NCBI GenBank assembly: GCA_023228705.1
Contig: JALOAS010000040.1
Span: 1-25,337 of the forward strand
Source of the DNA: Ottowia sp.
Lineage (GTDB): Bacteria; Pseudomonadota; Gammaproteobacteria; Burkholderiales; Burkholderiaceae_C
Direction: 5' to 3'
Length of the DNA stretch: 25,337 nt
The translations under genes were made by a program, and so were the position numbers. The notes below the pieces were generated by a model. That model did not search any database. It was not told the DNA's origin and was given only the letters and a program-made list of their open reading frames with translations. Positions 15,701 through 21,851 of the stretch are shown one piece after another (position 1 is the first letter of the stretch; each line of letters starts with the position of its first letter).

Positions 15701-17282
15701 GCGCAAGAGTGGCGACATCAAGGTGACTACGGGGAACAGTGCCGGCACGGCGATCCCGGTCGGCCTGCGCCAGGCGCGGGTTGAACTGAGCAACAGCGGC
15801 AACGACGTCACGGTCGACATCCGCTGGGACAGCGAACGCGCCGGCATCGTTGACGGCCAGTTCAACACGCAACTGACGTCAACCCGCGGTGCCGATGGCC
15901 AGGCCCGGTGGAGCTGGTCCGACCAGGCACCCGTCAAGGGCCGCCTCAAGGCCAACCTGCCCGAAATATCGGTGTGGTCGCTGCTGGCGCCGCCTGGCTG
16001 GCGCCTGCACGGCTCGCTGGGTGCCGATATCCAGGTTGCGGGCAGTGTCGCTGCGCCACAGATGACCGGTACGCTGACAGCCGACAACCTGGCGATGCGC
16101 TCGGTGGTCGAGGGCCTGCAGTTTGAGAACGGCCGCCTGCGCGCCCACGCGCAAGGCACCCGCCTCATCATCGACGAGTTCGTCCTGCACGGCGCCGGCG
16201 AGGATGGCGGCAGCATACACGCCACCGGCGAAGCCGGCCTGATCAACGGAGAACCGGCGGCACGGATGCAGGCAGTGGTCGACAAGCTGCACGCGAGTGT
16301 GCGCGAAGATCGCGAAATCATTGCCTCCGGCAGGATAGTTGCCGCCTTCAAGAACCAGACCGTCAGCGCCAAGGGCACGCTGGTCGTCGACCGCGCGCGC
16401 ATCGTCCTGCCAGACGAGAGCCGGCCTTCGCTGGGCAGCGATGTCTTCATCCACGGCCTGGACCCGGAAGACCGCGCTGCAGTCGAACAGGCCCGCAAGC
16501 CCGGCGCCGATGATGAAGCGGCCCAGGCCAGCGCAGGGGCCCGTGACGCTGCGGAGGCCAGCCCGCTGCACGCCGACATAGACATCAAGATCAACATGGG
16601 GGATGACTTCCAGCTCCAAGGCATGGGCATAGACACGCGCCTGGCCGGCGAGCTGGCGCTGACCGCCGACGGGTCGCTGGCGCAGATGCCCACGCTCAAC
16701 GGCCGCGTGGAGACGGTGGGCGGCACGTACCGGGCGTACGGCCAGCACCTCAGCATCGAGCACGGTCGCGTCTTCTTCACGGGCGACGCCAGCAACCCGG
16801 GACTGGACATCCTGGCGTTGCGGCCCAACTACATCAGCGACCAGAAAGTGGGTGCGCTCATCCAGGGCACGGCGCTGCTGCCGCAGGTCACGCTGTACTC
16901 CCGGCCCACGCTGCCTGACGACCAGGTCCTGGCCTGGCTTGTCCTCGGCCACGCCGCACCGGAAGATGGCGGCGAAGCGGCGATGATGCAAACGGCGGCG
17001 CTGGCGCTGCTGGGCGGCCGCGACAGCGAGGGCCTGGCATCGTCCTTTGGCCTGGACGAGCTGAGCTTTGGCAACAGCAGCAACGGCGAGGGCCTGGCCG
17101 GCGCCAGCGTCACGCTGGGCAAGCGCCTCTCGGATCGGCTCTACACCGCCTACGAGCACAGCCTCTCGGGCACTGGCGGCGTGCTCATGATCTTCTACGA
17201 GCTGTCGCGCCGCTGGGTCCTGCGCGGCCAGGCGAGCGAGAGCTCGGCGATAGACCTGATCTACCGCCTGTCTTACGACTGA
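12714..17282 (+). CDS. tamB: TamB translocation/assembly module inner-membrane protein
   Basis: 1522-residue AsmA-like protein anchored in the inner membrane by one N-terminal segment (about residues 22-45, ILAWLLLALVLLLALAAGG) with a basic cytoplasmic tail. The rest is a very long periplasmic beta-rich region ending in the conserved TamB (DUF490) domain. C-terminal hallmarks are VETVGGTYRAYGQHLSIEHG, VFFTGDASNPGLDILALRP, YSRPTLPDDQVLAWLVLG and the terminal LIYRLSYD. It partners TamA to bridge the envelope, probably as a hydrophobic groove carrying lipids and/or assisting barrel assembly. ATG 12714 shares its A with the tamA TGA, so translation is coupled. Residues of roughly 520-870 contain a tandem internal duplication (see repeat entry). 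Length is at the upper end for the family, consistent with that duplication. Confidence 0.95.
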   Translation: MAKQRQPTTAAAHRPRHGAPRILAWLLLALVLLLALAAGGLIAWAGSDGSLATALRLAGDHLPLTSRNASGAILGGGKIESLVWDQDGVRVEVDDAELDWRPRDLLRRRLHVVRLTATRIVMDDQGQPRADKTPSFSLPDALALPFGLRLDIDELRVGEIRLQGLPERRLHDIHANYHYDGSRHALELLSAHYKDDDYQATLQAQVTVGARAPMPVSAQLSGAAAAQLPDANSPVLAALQANVGGTLHNIQAQLRLQGAPGTAGHEALQMPPLPTADASLQTEDNLGWPVASNAAPLRLDARAQVTPNDALPLQEVHAELHTLDLSAFLPEAPSTDLVARINVTPSAPGSANGDMGLTLHATVVNDKAGPWDAGQLPVNRLTATASWQDGVATVERLLLELAGGSIKTTGQWRTTGSSSDAGAVAGQWQAESHIAHINPALLHSQLAAFPLDGTITATGMGGAADFDLALNAVDTTASAETGQDTDAADAAGESEALAAQLRALALRQVRASGRFADGLLALDRLLVQADDARLDGSASVNLADPGQLTIDSDIGLDVPGLKLSVQTTELAADGGAGKAALNLSDAAATLQWAKKLPGAGDALAGAQASGSGKLDASWEGGWLQPVLQAKLDVPRLDLTPPTQGGKIDTVQVRELDATVSGSLEQAKLALRGRVLQPAQGVDMQLALDTEGGWANQVLTLDKLQLRAGDASASGHVTLDLSDALGANADLQVRAPGLAAAIKGELAPKTGAGTVQIDLGDAAATLRWAKTLPGAARVLAGASATGTARLDARWQGGTANPHVNATLGVPRLDYVASKDANSLSVRDLQAELAGDLAQAALTANGHIVQGARKLNLRLAIDGGRARDDSAAWRLRISELAAQLELPELGHGQWQVASRDQVSINWNPANGGQLDVAAGVLTITSPAPSSQSRIIWEPVRLRDGQLHSAGRITELPLQWVRRVAGRQLEDAGISGDIVLGGQWDIQMGRELKFNALLERKSGDIKVTTGNSAGTAIPVGLRQARVELSNSGNDVTVDIRWDSERAGIVDGQFNTQLTSTRGADGQARWSWSDQAPVKGRLKANLPEISVWSLLAPPGWRLHGSLGADIQVAGSVAAPQMTGTLTADNLAMRSVVEGLQFENGRLRAHAQGTRLIIDEFVLHGAGEDGGSIHATGEAGLINGEPAARMQAVVDKLHASVREDREIIASGRIVAAFKNQTVSAKGTLVVDRARIVLPDESRPSLGSDVFIHGLDPEDRAAVEQARKPGADDEAAQASAGARDAAEASPLHADIDIKINMGDDFQLQGMGIDTRLAGELALTADGSLAQMPTLNGRVETVGGTYRAYGQHLSIEHGRVFFTGDASNPGLDILALRPNYISDQKVGALIQGTALLPQVTLYSRPTLPDDQVLAWLVLGHAAPEDGGEAAMMQTAALALLGGRDSEGLASSFGLDELSFGNSSNGEGLAGASVTLGKRLSDRLYTAYEHSLSGTGGVLMIFYELSRRWVLRGQASESSAIDLIYRLSYD
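14268..15310 (+). repeat. Internal tandem duplication in tamB (about 178 codons per unit)
   Basis: Unit A (about 14268-14801) and unit B (about 14802-15310) align along their length at protein level. LALDRLLVQADDARLDGSA pairs with LTLDKLQLRAGDASASGHV; LDVPGLKLSV with VRAPGLAAAI; DAAATLQWAKKLPGA with DAAATLRWAKTLPGA; GKLDASWEGG with ARLDARWQGG; LDVPRLDL with LGVPRLDY. The offset is 534 bases at the start and 528 at the PGL motif, so a small indel separates the copies. Ends are approximate. Confidence 0.75.
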
Positions 17283-17291
17283 ACTGACGCC

Positions 17292-17352
17292 AGGCCGCCC
17301 GCGATGCCACATCAAGACGGGGCTTGCCTGAATCGCAGCAGCCGGGCGGCCT
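17292..17352 (+). other. Long-armed inverted repeat downstream of tamB
   Basis: AGGCCGCCCG (17292-17301) pairs perfectly with CGGGCGGCCT (17343-17352). Alternatively, nine of those pairs plus an inner GCGAT (17301-17305) / ATCGC (17332-17336) can form with a bulge. It starts 10 bases after the tamB stop and its 3' arm abuts the -10 of the tRNA gene. It could terminate or protect the tamB transcript, but there is no T run. Confidence 0.45.
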
Positions 17353-17353
17353 A

Positions 17354-17359
17354 TAGAAT
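17354..17359 (+). promoter_or_regulatory. -10 element of the tRNA-Arg promoter
   Basis: TAGAAT (5 of 6 to TATAAT) ends 11 bases before the tRNA 5' end, the right place for a short tRNA leader. The sequence 17 bases upstream lacks a recognisable -35; TTGCCT (17324-17329) is too far away. Confidence 0.45.
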
Positions 17360-17370
17360 TCACTCTGACT

Positions 17371-17445
17371 GCCGCCGTAGTTCAATGGATAGAACGAGCG
17401 CCTCCTAAGCGCTAGATACAGGTTCGATTCCTGTCGGCGGTACCA
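17371..17445 (+). tRNA. tRNA-Arg (anticodon CCT)
   Basis: Complete 75-base tRNA with encoded CCA. Acceptor stem GCCGCCG pairs with CGGCGGT (closing G-T); the D arm is GTTC / GAAC; the anticodon stem AGCGC / GCGCT encloses loop CTCCTAA with anticodon CCT; the T arm ACAGG / CCTGT encloses TTCGATT; discriminator A is followed by CCA at 17443-17445. It decodes the rare AGG codon. It is a single tRNA gene between tamB and gspF. Confidence 0.97.
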
Positions 17446-17983
17446 TCACGCCGTGTCCTGCCACTGCATCTACGGGCCCATCAAACAACGGCACGCCCGC
17501 ATATCACGACGCAGGCCCGCCATTGCCGCGACCACCCGCAGCGGCGTGCTCACCTGGGCCATTGCATTGGTCTTGGCCGGGCGGCCGCACCATTGCCGGC
17601 ACCGGCTTTGCGGCGCTGCTGGACTGCGCGCACCTGCTGGCGATGCTGCTGCCGGCCGTGGTACTGTTCTTCAACCCCTCCCATCTCTTTGCCTGCACGC
17701 GTGAAAACCCGTCTCCGCCGTTCGTCACCCGCCTGCACGAATCGGGCAACACGGCGTTTCCCGCGCGCAGCTCGGCAAAATAGCGCACGTTGCCGGCCCA
17801 TATCCTGTCACACTATTGCCACCTTCGAATGGATTCGGGATGACGCGGAATGACGGGCGCAAGACAAGTTTGCCGCTTGAGATCATCGTGCCCGACAGTC
17901 GCAGTGCCTTCCTGATTCAACCGCTTCGCGCCAGACCGCTGGCGTGCGGCCAGCCTGTCCCGATGCTTCCCGCCTGCTGAAAC
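17446..17983. other. Intergenic region downstream of tRNA-Arg
   Basis: 538 bases with no confidently supported gene. An 86-codon plus-strand frame (17523-17783, ATG) encodes a hydrophobic stretch, LLAMLLPAVVLFF, at about residues 38-51 and ends in a plausible stop, but it has no ribosome binding site and no recognised similarity. The overlapping minus-strand frame (17504-17788) is equally unconvincing. No integrase, direct repeat of the tRNA 3' end or transposase fragment was seen, so there is no direct sign of an island. Confidence 0.4.
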
Positions 17984-19201
17984 GTGCCCGCCTTTTCCTT
18001 TGAAGCACTGCAGCCCGACGGCAAGACCCGCAAGGGGGTGATCGAGGCCGACACCGCGCGCATGGCGCGCTCGCAACTGCGCGGCCAGGACCTGGTCCCG
18101 CTGGTGGTGGCGCCGCTGACCGCAGAGGCGGACTCGCTGCTGACCCGGCCGCTGCTGGGCGGGCATGCCTTTGGCAGCCTGCAGCTGGCGATCTGGACGC
18201 GGCAGCTGGCCGGGCTGGTCAGCTCCGGACTGCCGCTGGAGCGCTCGCTGACGGCGCTGGCCGACGAGGCAGACGAGCGCAAGCAGCGCCACGTGATCGC
18301 CGCACTGCGCGCGGAGGTCAACGGCGGCAGCACGCTGGCGCAGGCGATGGCCCAGCACCCACGCGACTTCTCGCCGGTCTACACGGCGGTGATCGCCGCT
18401 GGCGAACAGGGCGGCGACCTGGGTATCGTGCTCGAGCGGCTGGCCGACGACCTGGAGCAGCGGCAGGAACTCAAGGGCAAGCTGATCGGCGCCGCGCTGT
18501 ATCCGGCCATCGTCACGCTGGTGGCCATTGCCATCGTCATCTTCCTGGTCAGCTACGTGGTGCCGCAGGTGGCCTCGGTGTTTTCCGGCACCCAGCGCGC
18601 GCTGCCATTCCTCACGCGGGCCATGCTGGCGATCAGCGACGGCGTGCGCGACTGGGGCTGGTGGCTGCTGGGGCTGGGCGTGGCGGCGCTGGTCGTGTTC
18701 CGGCTGGCGCTGCGCAACAGCGAATTGCGGCGCAGCTTTGACGCGCTCTGGCTGCGCCTGCCGCTCATCGGCCGCCTGGCACGCGGATACAACGCCGCCC
18801 GCTTTGCCGCCACGCTGTCCATGCTGACCAACGCGGGCGTGCCCATCCTGCGCGCGCTGCAGGCTGCGGCCGATACGCTGCACAACACGGCGCTGCAAGC
18901 CGACGCCCGCGATGCCCTGATCATGGTGCGCGAAGGCGCGCCGCTGGCCAGTGCGCTGGCACAAAAGAAGCGCTTTCCCGGCCTGCTCGCCATGTTTGCG
19001 CGGCTGGGCGAGCAAACCGGGCGCCTGCCGCAGATGCTCGACCGCGCGGCCGCGCAGCTCTCGGCCGAGGTGCAGCGCCGGGCGCTGCGGCTGGCCACCG
19101 TGCTGGAGCCGCTGCTCATCCTGGTCATGGGGCTGATCGTCATGCTCATCGTGCTGGCGGTCATGCTGCCTATCATCGAGCTGAACCAATGGGTGGCATG
19201 A
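17984..19201 (+). CDS. gspF: Type II secretion/type IV pilus F-family inner-membrane protein (GspF-like)
   Basis: 405-residue polytopic protein of the GspF/PilC family, the inner-membrane platform that couples the secretion ATPase to pseudopilus assembly. Two homologous cytoplasmic helical domains carry the family signatures: WTRQLAGLVSSGLPLERSL and the GEQGGDLGIVLERLADDLEQR motif in the first, FAATLSMLTNAGVPILRAL and GEQTGRLPQMLDRAA in the second. Membrane segments lie at about 165-195, 222-245 and 373-400. The N-terminal FSFEALQPDGKTRKGVIEAD favours GspF over PilC, as does the 405-residue length. No other gsp or pil genes flank it, so it is either part of a dispersed type II system or an orphan. 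Start is GTG 17984 without an obvious Shine-Dalgarno sequence. Confidence 0.92.
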   Translation: MPAFSFEALQPDGKTRKGVIEADTARMARSQLRGQDLVPLVVAPLTAEADSLLTRPLLGGHAFGSLQLAIWTRQLAGLVSSGLPLERSLTALADEADERKQRHVIAALRAEVNGGSTLAQAMAQHPRDFSPVYTAVIAAGEQGGDLGIVLERLADDLEQRQELKGKLIGAALYPAIVTLVAIAIVIFLVSYVVPQVASVFSGTQRALPFLTRAMLAISDGVRDWGWWLLGLGVAALVVFRLALRNSELRRSFDALWLRLPLIGRLARGYNAARFAATLSMLTNAGVPILRALQAAADTLHNTALQADARDALIMVREGAPLASALAQKKRFPGLLAMFARLGEQTGRLPQMLDRAAAQLSAEVQRRALRLATVLEPLLILVMGLIVMLIVLAVMLPIIELNQWVA

Positions 19202-19202
19202 A

Positions 19203-19235
19203 CCCGCTGCCGCCACGCCACTGGTGAGCAGCGGG
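19203..19235 (+). terminator. Terminator-like hairpin after gspF
   Basis: CCCGCTGC (19203-19210) and GCAGCGGG (19228-19235) form a perfect 8-bp stem with a 17-base loop directly after the gspF stop. There is no T run, so factor-independent termination is doubtful; it may stabilise the mRNA 3' end. Confidence 0.35.
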
Positions 19236-19260
19236 CCCCGGCGGTACACTCACGCTGATC

Positions 19261-20226
19261 ATGCCCGCCAGCCTCAAGAACCAGCTCGTCGTTGCCATCT
19301 CCTCGCGCGCGCTGTTTGACTTTGAGGAAGAAAACCGGCTGTTTGAAGGCGGCGATGCCGCCGCATACATGCAACTGCAACTGGAGCGCGTGGACGTGCC
19401 GGCCAAGCCGGGCGTGGCTTTCTCGCTCATCCGGAAGCTGCTGGCGTTCAACGAGCCGGGGCACCAGCGGGTCGAGGTGGTGGTGCTCTCGCGCAACGAC
19501 CCGGTCAGCGGCATGCGCGTCTTTCGCAGCACGACGGCGCATGACATCTCGGTGCAGCGCGGCGTGTTCACGCAGGGGCGCGACCCGTTCGGCTACCTGC
19601 GGCCACTGGGAGCGCAGCTGTTCCTGTCGGCCAACGAGGCCGACGTGCGGCAGGCGCTGGCACTGGGGTTTCCCGCCGCGCGCGTGGCCACCGAAGCAAC
19701 GCGCGCGCCGGGCAGCCACCCGCACGAGGTGCGCATTGCGTTTGACGGCGACGCCGTGCTCTTTGCCGACGAAGCCGAGCGCATCTACCAGGAACAGGGG
19801 CTGGAGGCGTTCCAGAGTTACGAAAAGATGAACGCCGCGCAGCCGCTGCCGGCCGGTCCGTTCAAGCCGCTGCTGGCCGCGCTCAATCGCCTGCAACGCG
19901 CCGGCAACCAGGCCATGGCGCTGCGCACGGCGCTGGTGACGGCGCGCAGCGCACCCGCGCATGAGCGCGCGATCCGCACGCTCATGCACTGGGGCGTCAG
20001 CGTGGACGAGGCCATGTTCCTGGGCGGGCTGGCCAAGGGCGAGTTCCTGCGCGAGTTTGAACCCGATTTCTTCTTTGACGACCAGGCCGGCCACATCCAG
20101 CAGGCCGCACGCCACGTGCCGTCCGGGCACGTGGCCTTTGGCATCACCAACGTGGCACCGGCGACCCCGGCAAAGGACGACCTGGTTGGAAACGATGCCC
20201 AGCAAGATCAGATGCATGAGCGATGA
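19261..20226 (+). CDS. Cytosolic 5'-nucleotidase (PF06189 family)
   Basis: 321-residue protein of the bacterial 5-nucleotidase family related to eukaryotic cytosolic 5'-nucleotidase I, which hydrolyses nucleoside monophosphates to nucleosides and phosphate. Family blocks are LVVAISSRALFDFEEEN (9-25), VVVLSRNDPVSG (73-84), FDGDAVLFADEAERIY (161-176) with the DxD metal site, FKPLLAALNRLQ and HWGVSVDEAMFLGGLAKGEFL, and FFFDDQ near the C-terminus. Start ATG 19261 begins the conserved N-terminus; a TACACT 10 bases upstream is a weak -10 candidate. The last 20 or so residues (after GITN) look unconserved, and the stop codon lies inside the left end of a 106-bp inverted repeat, so the C-terminus may have been altered by that element. 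Confidence 0.92.
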   Translation: MPASLKNQLVVAISSRALFDFEEENRLFEGGDAAAYMQLQLERVDVPAKPGVAFSLIRKLLAFNEPGHQRVEVVVLSRNDPVSGMRVFRSTTAHDISVQRGVFTQGRDPFGYLRPLGAQLFLSANEADVRQALALGFPAARVATEATRAPGSHPHEVRIAFDGDAVLFADEAERIYQEQGLEAFQSYEKMNAAQPLPAGPFKPLLAALNRLQRAGNQAMALRTALVTARSAPAHERAIRTLMHWGVSVDEAMFLGGLAKGEFLREFEPDFFFDDQAGHIQQAARHVPSGHVAFGITNVAPATPAKDDLVGNDAQQDQMHER

Positions 20227-20328
20227 CCTCGCTTGAAGAGGTTGAGCGTATTGCGTCCAGCGTCCAGCGTATGCCCACCACGCTCGACGCTCAGCGCCTG
20301 ACGCCAAACCTTCATGGGTCGAGGTCAT
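20223..20328. repeat. 106-bp imperfect inverted repeat (hairpin or miniature mobile element)
   Basis: Arms 20223-20270 and 20280-20328 are complementary around a 9-base loop. The ends ATGACCTCG / CGAGGTCAT are a perfect 9-bp match. Moving inward, TGAAG/CTTCA, GTT/AAC, GCGT/ACGC, GCG/CGC, AGCGT/ACGCT and AGCGT/ACGCT pair, giving about 35 paired bases. The left end contains the stop codon of the 5'-nucleotidase. Short tandem repeats sit inside and beside it: GCGTCCA twice (20253-20266) and GTCATCT nearly three times (20324-20343). Terminal perfection with internal decay resembles a palindromic interspersed repeat or MITE; a bidirectional terminator is an alternative. No second copy was noticed in the window. 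Confidence 0.6.
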
Positions 20329-20401
20329 CTGTCATCTGTCATCCGGTGAGCTGGCAACGCTTGCCAATGCGGAAGAACGAAGACCGGGAATGATGACGCT
20401 G

Positions 20402-20420
20402 CTGCGCATGAATTGCGCAG
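20402..20420. promoter_or_regulatory. Candidate operator upstream of the asd promoter
   Basis: Perfect 7-bp dyad CTGCGCA, 5-base spacer TGAAT, TGCGCAG. It ends 14 bases upstream of the -35 hexamer and is followed by four CAGT repeats (20418-20433). The position suits a dimeric regulator acting on the promoter at 20435. As an RNA hairpin it would lie outside the predicted transcript. Confidence 0.45.
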
Positions 20421-20434
20421 TCAGTCAGTCAGTC

Positions 20435-20463
20435 TTGAAACCCGGCCGTCGTTCCCATACAAT
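20435..20463 (+). promoter_or_regulatory. Near-consensus sigma-70 promoter upstream of asd
   Basis: TTGAAA (20435-20440), 17-base spacer, TACAAT (20458-20463). Both hexamers match consensus at five of six positions. The predicted start point is at about 20470-20471, i.e. at the ATG of the leader frame and about 207 bases upstream of asd. It is the strongest promoter in the window. Confidence 0.75.
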
Positions 20464-20470
20464 GTCAGCC

Positions 20471-20572
20471 ATGTGTACTGCATGCCCGCACGCCCTGCCG
20501 ACGCCCTCTGCCCGCGTCGCAACCCGTGCCCTGCCTGCAGCCATCACCAAAACAACGACCGCCAAGAGCTGA
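20471..20572 (+). CDS. Putative 33-residue leader peptide of asd
   Basis: Short frame starting at ATG 20471 and ending at TGA 20570-20572, 105 bases before asd. The peptide starts MCTACPHALP and ends PAAITKTTTAKS. Seven of 33 residues are Thr, and its last nine include Ile, four Thr and two Lys: the end products of the aspartate pathway that Asd feeds. This recalls the thr operon leader of enteric bacteria, but there is no sequence homology claim. The predicted transcription start coincides with its ATG, so it would be read as a leaderless mRNA; an in-frame ATG at 20462 overlaps the -10 and cannot lie on this transcript. Its Thr codons lie in one arm of a hairpin. Not a recognised family; that it is translated is inference. 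Confidence 0.45.
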   Translation: MCTACPHALPTPSARVATRALPAAITKTTTAKS

Positions 20573-20669
20573 ACCCAGCTCCGGTCGCGTCGTTTGCCCT
20601 TCTTGGTCCCTGACACGCCGGAGCACCGGAGAGCGATCAGGCGGACCTCGCATTCTTGACTGAAAGGGC
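20556..20669 (+). promoter_or_regulatory. Candidate attenuator: mutually exclusive hairpins before asd
   Basis: Four possible pairings. A: CGACCG (20556-20561, within the leader Thr codons) with CGGTCG (20582-20587), plus inner AGCT/AGCT. B: CTCCGGT (20579-20585) with ACCGGAG (20625-20631), incompatible with A. D: GGTCC-CTGA (20605-20613) with TCAG-gc-GGACC (20637-20647) enclosing CCGG/CCGG, competing with B. C: GCCCTT (20596-20601) with AAGGGC (20664-20669), which would mask the asd ribosome binding site and can enclose D. No T run follows D, so control at translation initiation is more likely than intrinsic termination. Confidence 0.4.
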
Positions 20670-20677
20670 CCCACATC

Positions 20678-21814
20678 ATGAACACATTGGTCGGACTCAT
20701 AGGCTGGCGCGGCATGGTCGGCTCGGTGCTGATGGAGCGCATGCAGGCCGAGCAGGACTTTGACCTGATCGAGCCGGTCTTCTTCTCCACCAGCAACGCC
20801 GGTGGCCAGGCGCCCGCCATGGCCCGCAACGAGCAGGCGCTGCAGGATGCGCACGACGTGGACACGCTGAAAAAGTGCGCCATCCTGGTTTCCTGCCAGG
20901 GAAGCGACTACACGCAGGCGGTCTACCCCAAGCTGCGCGCAGCCGGCTGGAAGGGCCACTGGATAGACGCTGCTTCCGCGCTGCGCATGGACCGCGACAC
21001 CGTGGTCGTGCTCGACCCGGTCAACCTGCCCGTCATTAACGCTGGCCTGGCGCGCGGCGGCAACACCTGGGTCGGTGGCAACTGCACGGTCAGCTGCATG
21101 CTCATGGGCGTGGGTGCGCTGTACAAGGCGGGGCTGGTCGAGTGGATGACCACGCAGACGTACCAAGCCGCCAGCGGCGGCGGCGCGCGGCACATGCGCG
21201 AGCTCATCACGCAGTACGGCGCCTTGTACGACAGCGTGGCCGACCTGCTGGATGACCCGAAAAGCGCGATCCTGGAAATTGACCGCAGGGTGATTGCGCG
21301 CCAACGTGCATTCAGCGCGGATGAAACCGCCAACTTCGGCGTGCCGCTGGGCGGCAGCCTCATCCCCTGGATAGACAGCGAGCTGGACGGCGGCTTCTCG
21401 CGCGAGGAATGGAAGGGCATGGCCGAGACCAACAGGATCCTGGGCCGCGGCGAGGGCTACGACCAGCCGGCCATCCCCATCGACGGCTTTTGCGTCCGCG
21501 TTGGCGCCATGCGCTGCCACAGCCAGGCGTTGCTGTTCAAGCTCACCAAGGACGTGCCACTGGCGGACATCGAGGCCATGATTGCTGCCGACAACGACTG
21601 GGTCAAGGTGGTCCCCAACACCAAACAGGCCACCATGGACCAACTGACTCCGGTGGCCGTGACCGGCACCATGGACATCCCGGTGGGCCGCTTGCGCAAG
21701 ACCAACCTGGGCCCGCAGTACCTGGGCGCGTTTACCGTGGGCGACCAGCTGCTGTGGGGCGCTGCCGAGCCGCTGCGGCGCATGCTGCGCATCCTGCTGG
21801 AACGGCAGGCGTAA
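20678..21814 (+). CDS. asd: Aspartate-semialdehyde dehydrogenase
   Basis: 378-residue Asd, which reduces aspartyl-4-phosphate to aspartate-4-semialdehyde with NADPH, the branch point to lysine/diaminopimelate, threonine, methionine and isoleucine. The N-terminal nucleotide-binding motif is GLIGWRGMVGS (6-16). The catalytic cysteine is Cys136 in GGNCTVSCM; the active-site histidine lies in RCHSQ near residue 280; and the substrate-binding PWIDSELDGGF is present. Length and motifs match the gram-negative Asd subfamily. ATG 20678 has AAAGGG 9 bases upstream. In many Betaproteobacteria asd follows leuB; here it is separate and has its own promoter and a structured leader. The GFA gene follows after 37 bases and may be co-transcribed. 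Confidence 0.97.
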   Translation: MNTLVGLIGWRGMVGSVLMERMQAEQDFDLIEPVFFSTSNAGGQAPAMARNEQALQDAHDVDTLKKCAILVSCQGSDYTQAVYPKLRAAGWKGHWIDAASALRMDRDTVVVLDPVNLPVINAGLARGGNTWVGGNCTVSCMLMGVGALYKAGLVEWMTTQTYQAASGGGARHMRELITQYGALYDSVADLLDDPKSAILEIDRRVIARQRAFSADETANFGVPLGGSLIPWIDSELDGGFSREEWKGMAETNRILGRGEGYDQPAIPIDGFCVRVGAMRCHSQALLFKLTKDVPLADIEAMIAADNDWVKVVPNTKQATMDQLTPVAVTGTMDIPVGRLRKTNLGPQYLGAFTVGDQLLWGAAEPLRRMLRILLERQA

Positions 21815-21851
21815 GCGGGCCGGGACACGCTCACAAAAGCCCGGTGCCGCC

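Noticed and set aside
17504..17788. 94-codon minus-strand frame downstream of the tRNA
   Set aside because: No ribosome binding site, domain or signal; it overlaps an equally unsupported plus-strand frame, so neither can be called.
18553..20328. Antisense frames opposite gspF, the 5'-nucleotidase and asd (17813-19249, 18553-20328, 20465-21859)
   Set aside because: Shadow frames from GC-rich codon use; no start signals or recognisable motifs, and the sense genes are certain.
20390..20470. Longer version of the asd leader frame starting at 20390
   Set aside because: It would begin upstream of the strong promoter and run through its -35 and -10, so the transcript could not encode it.
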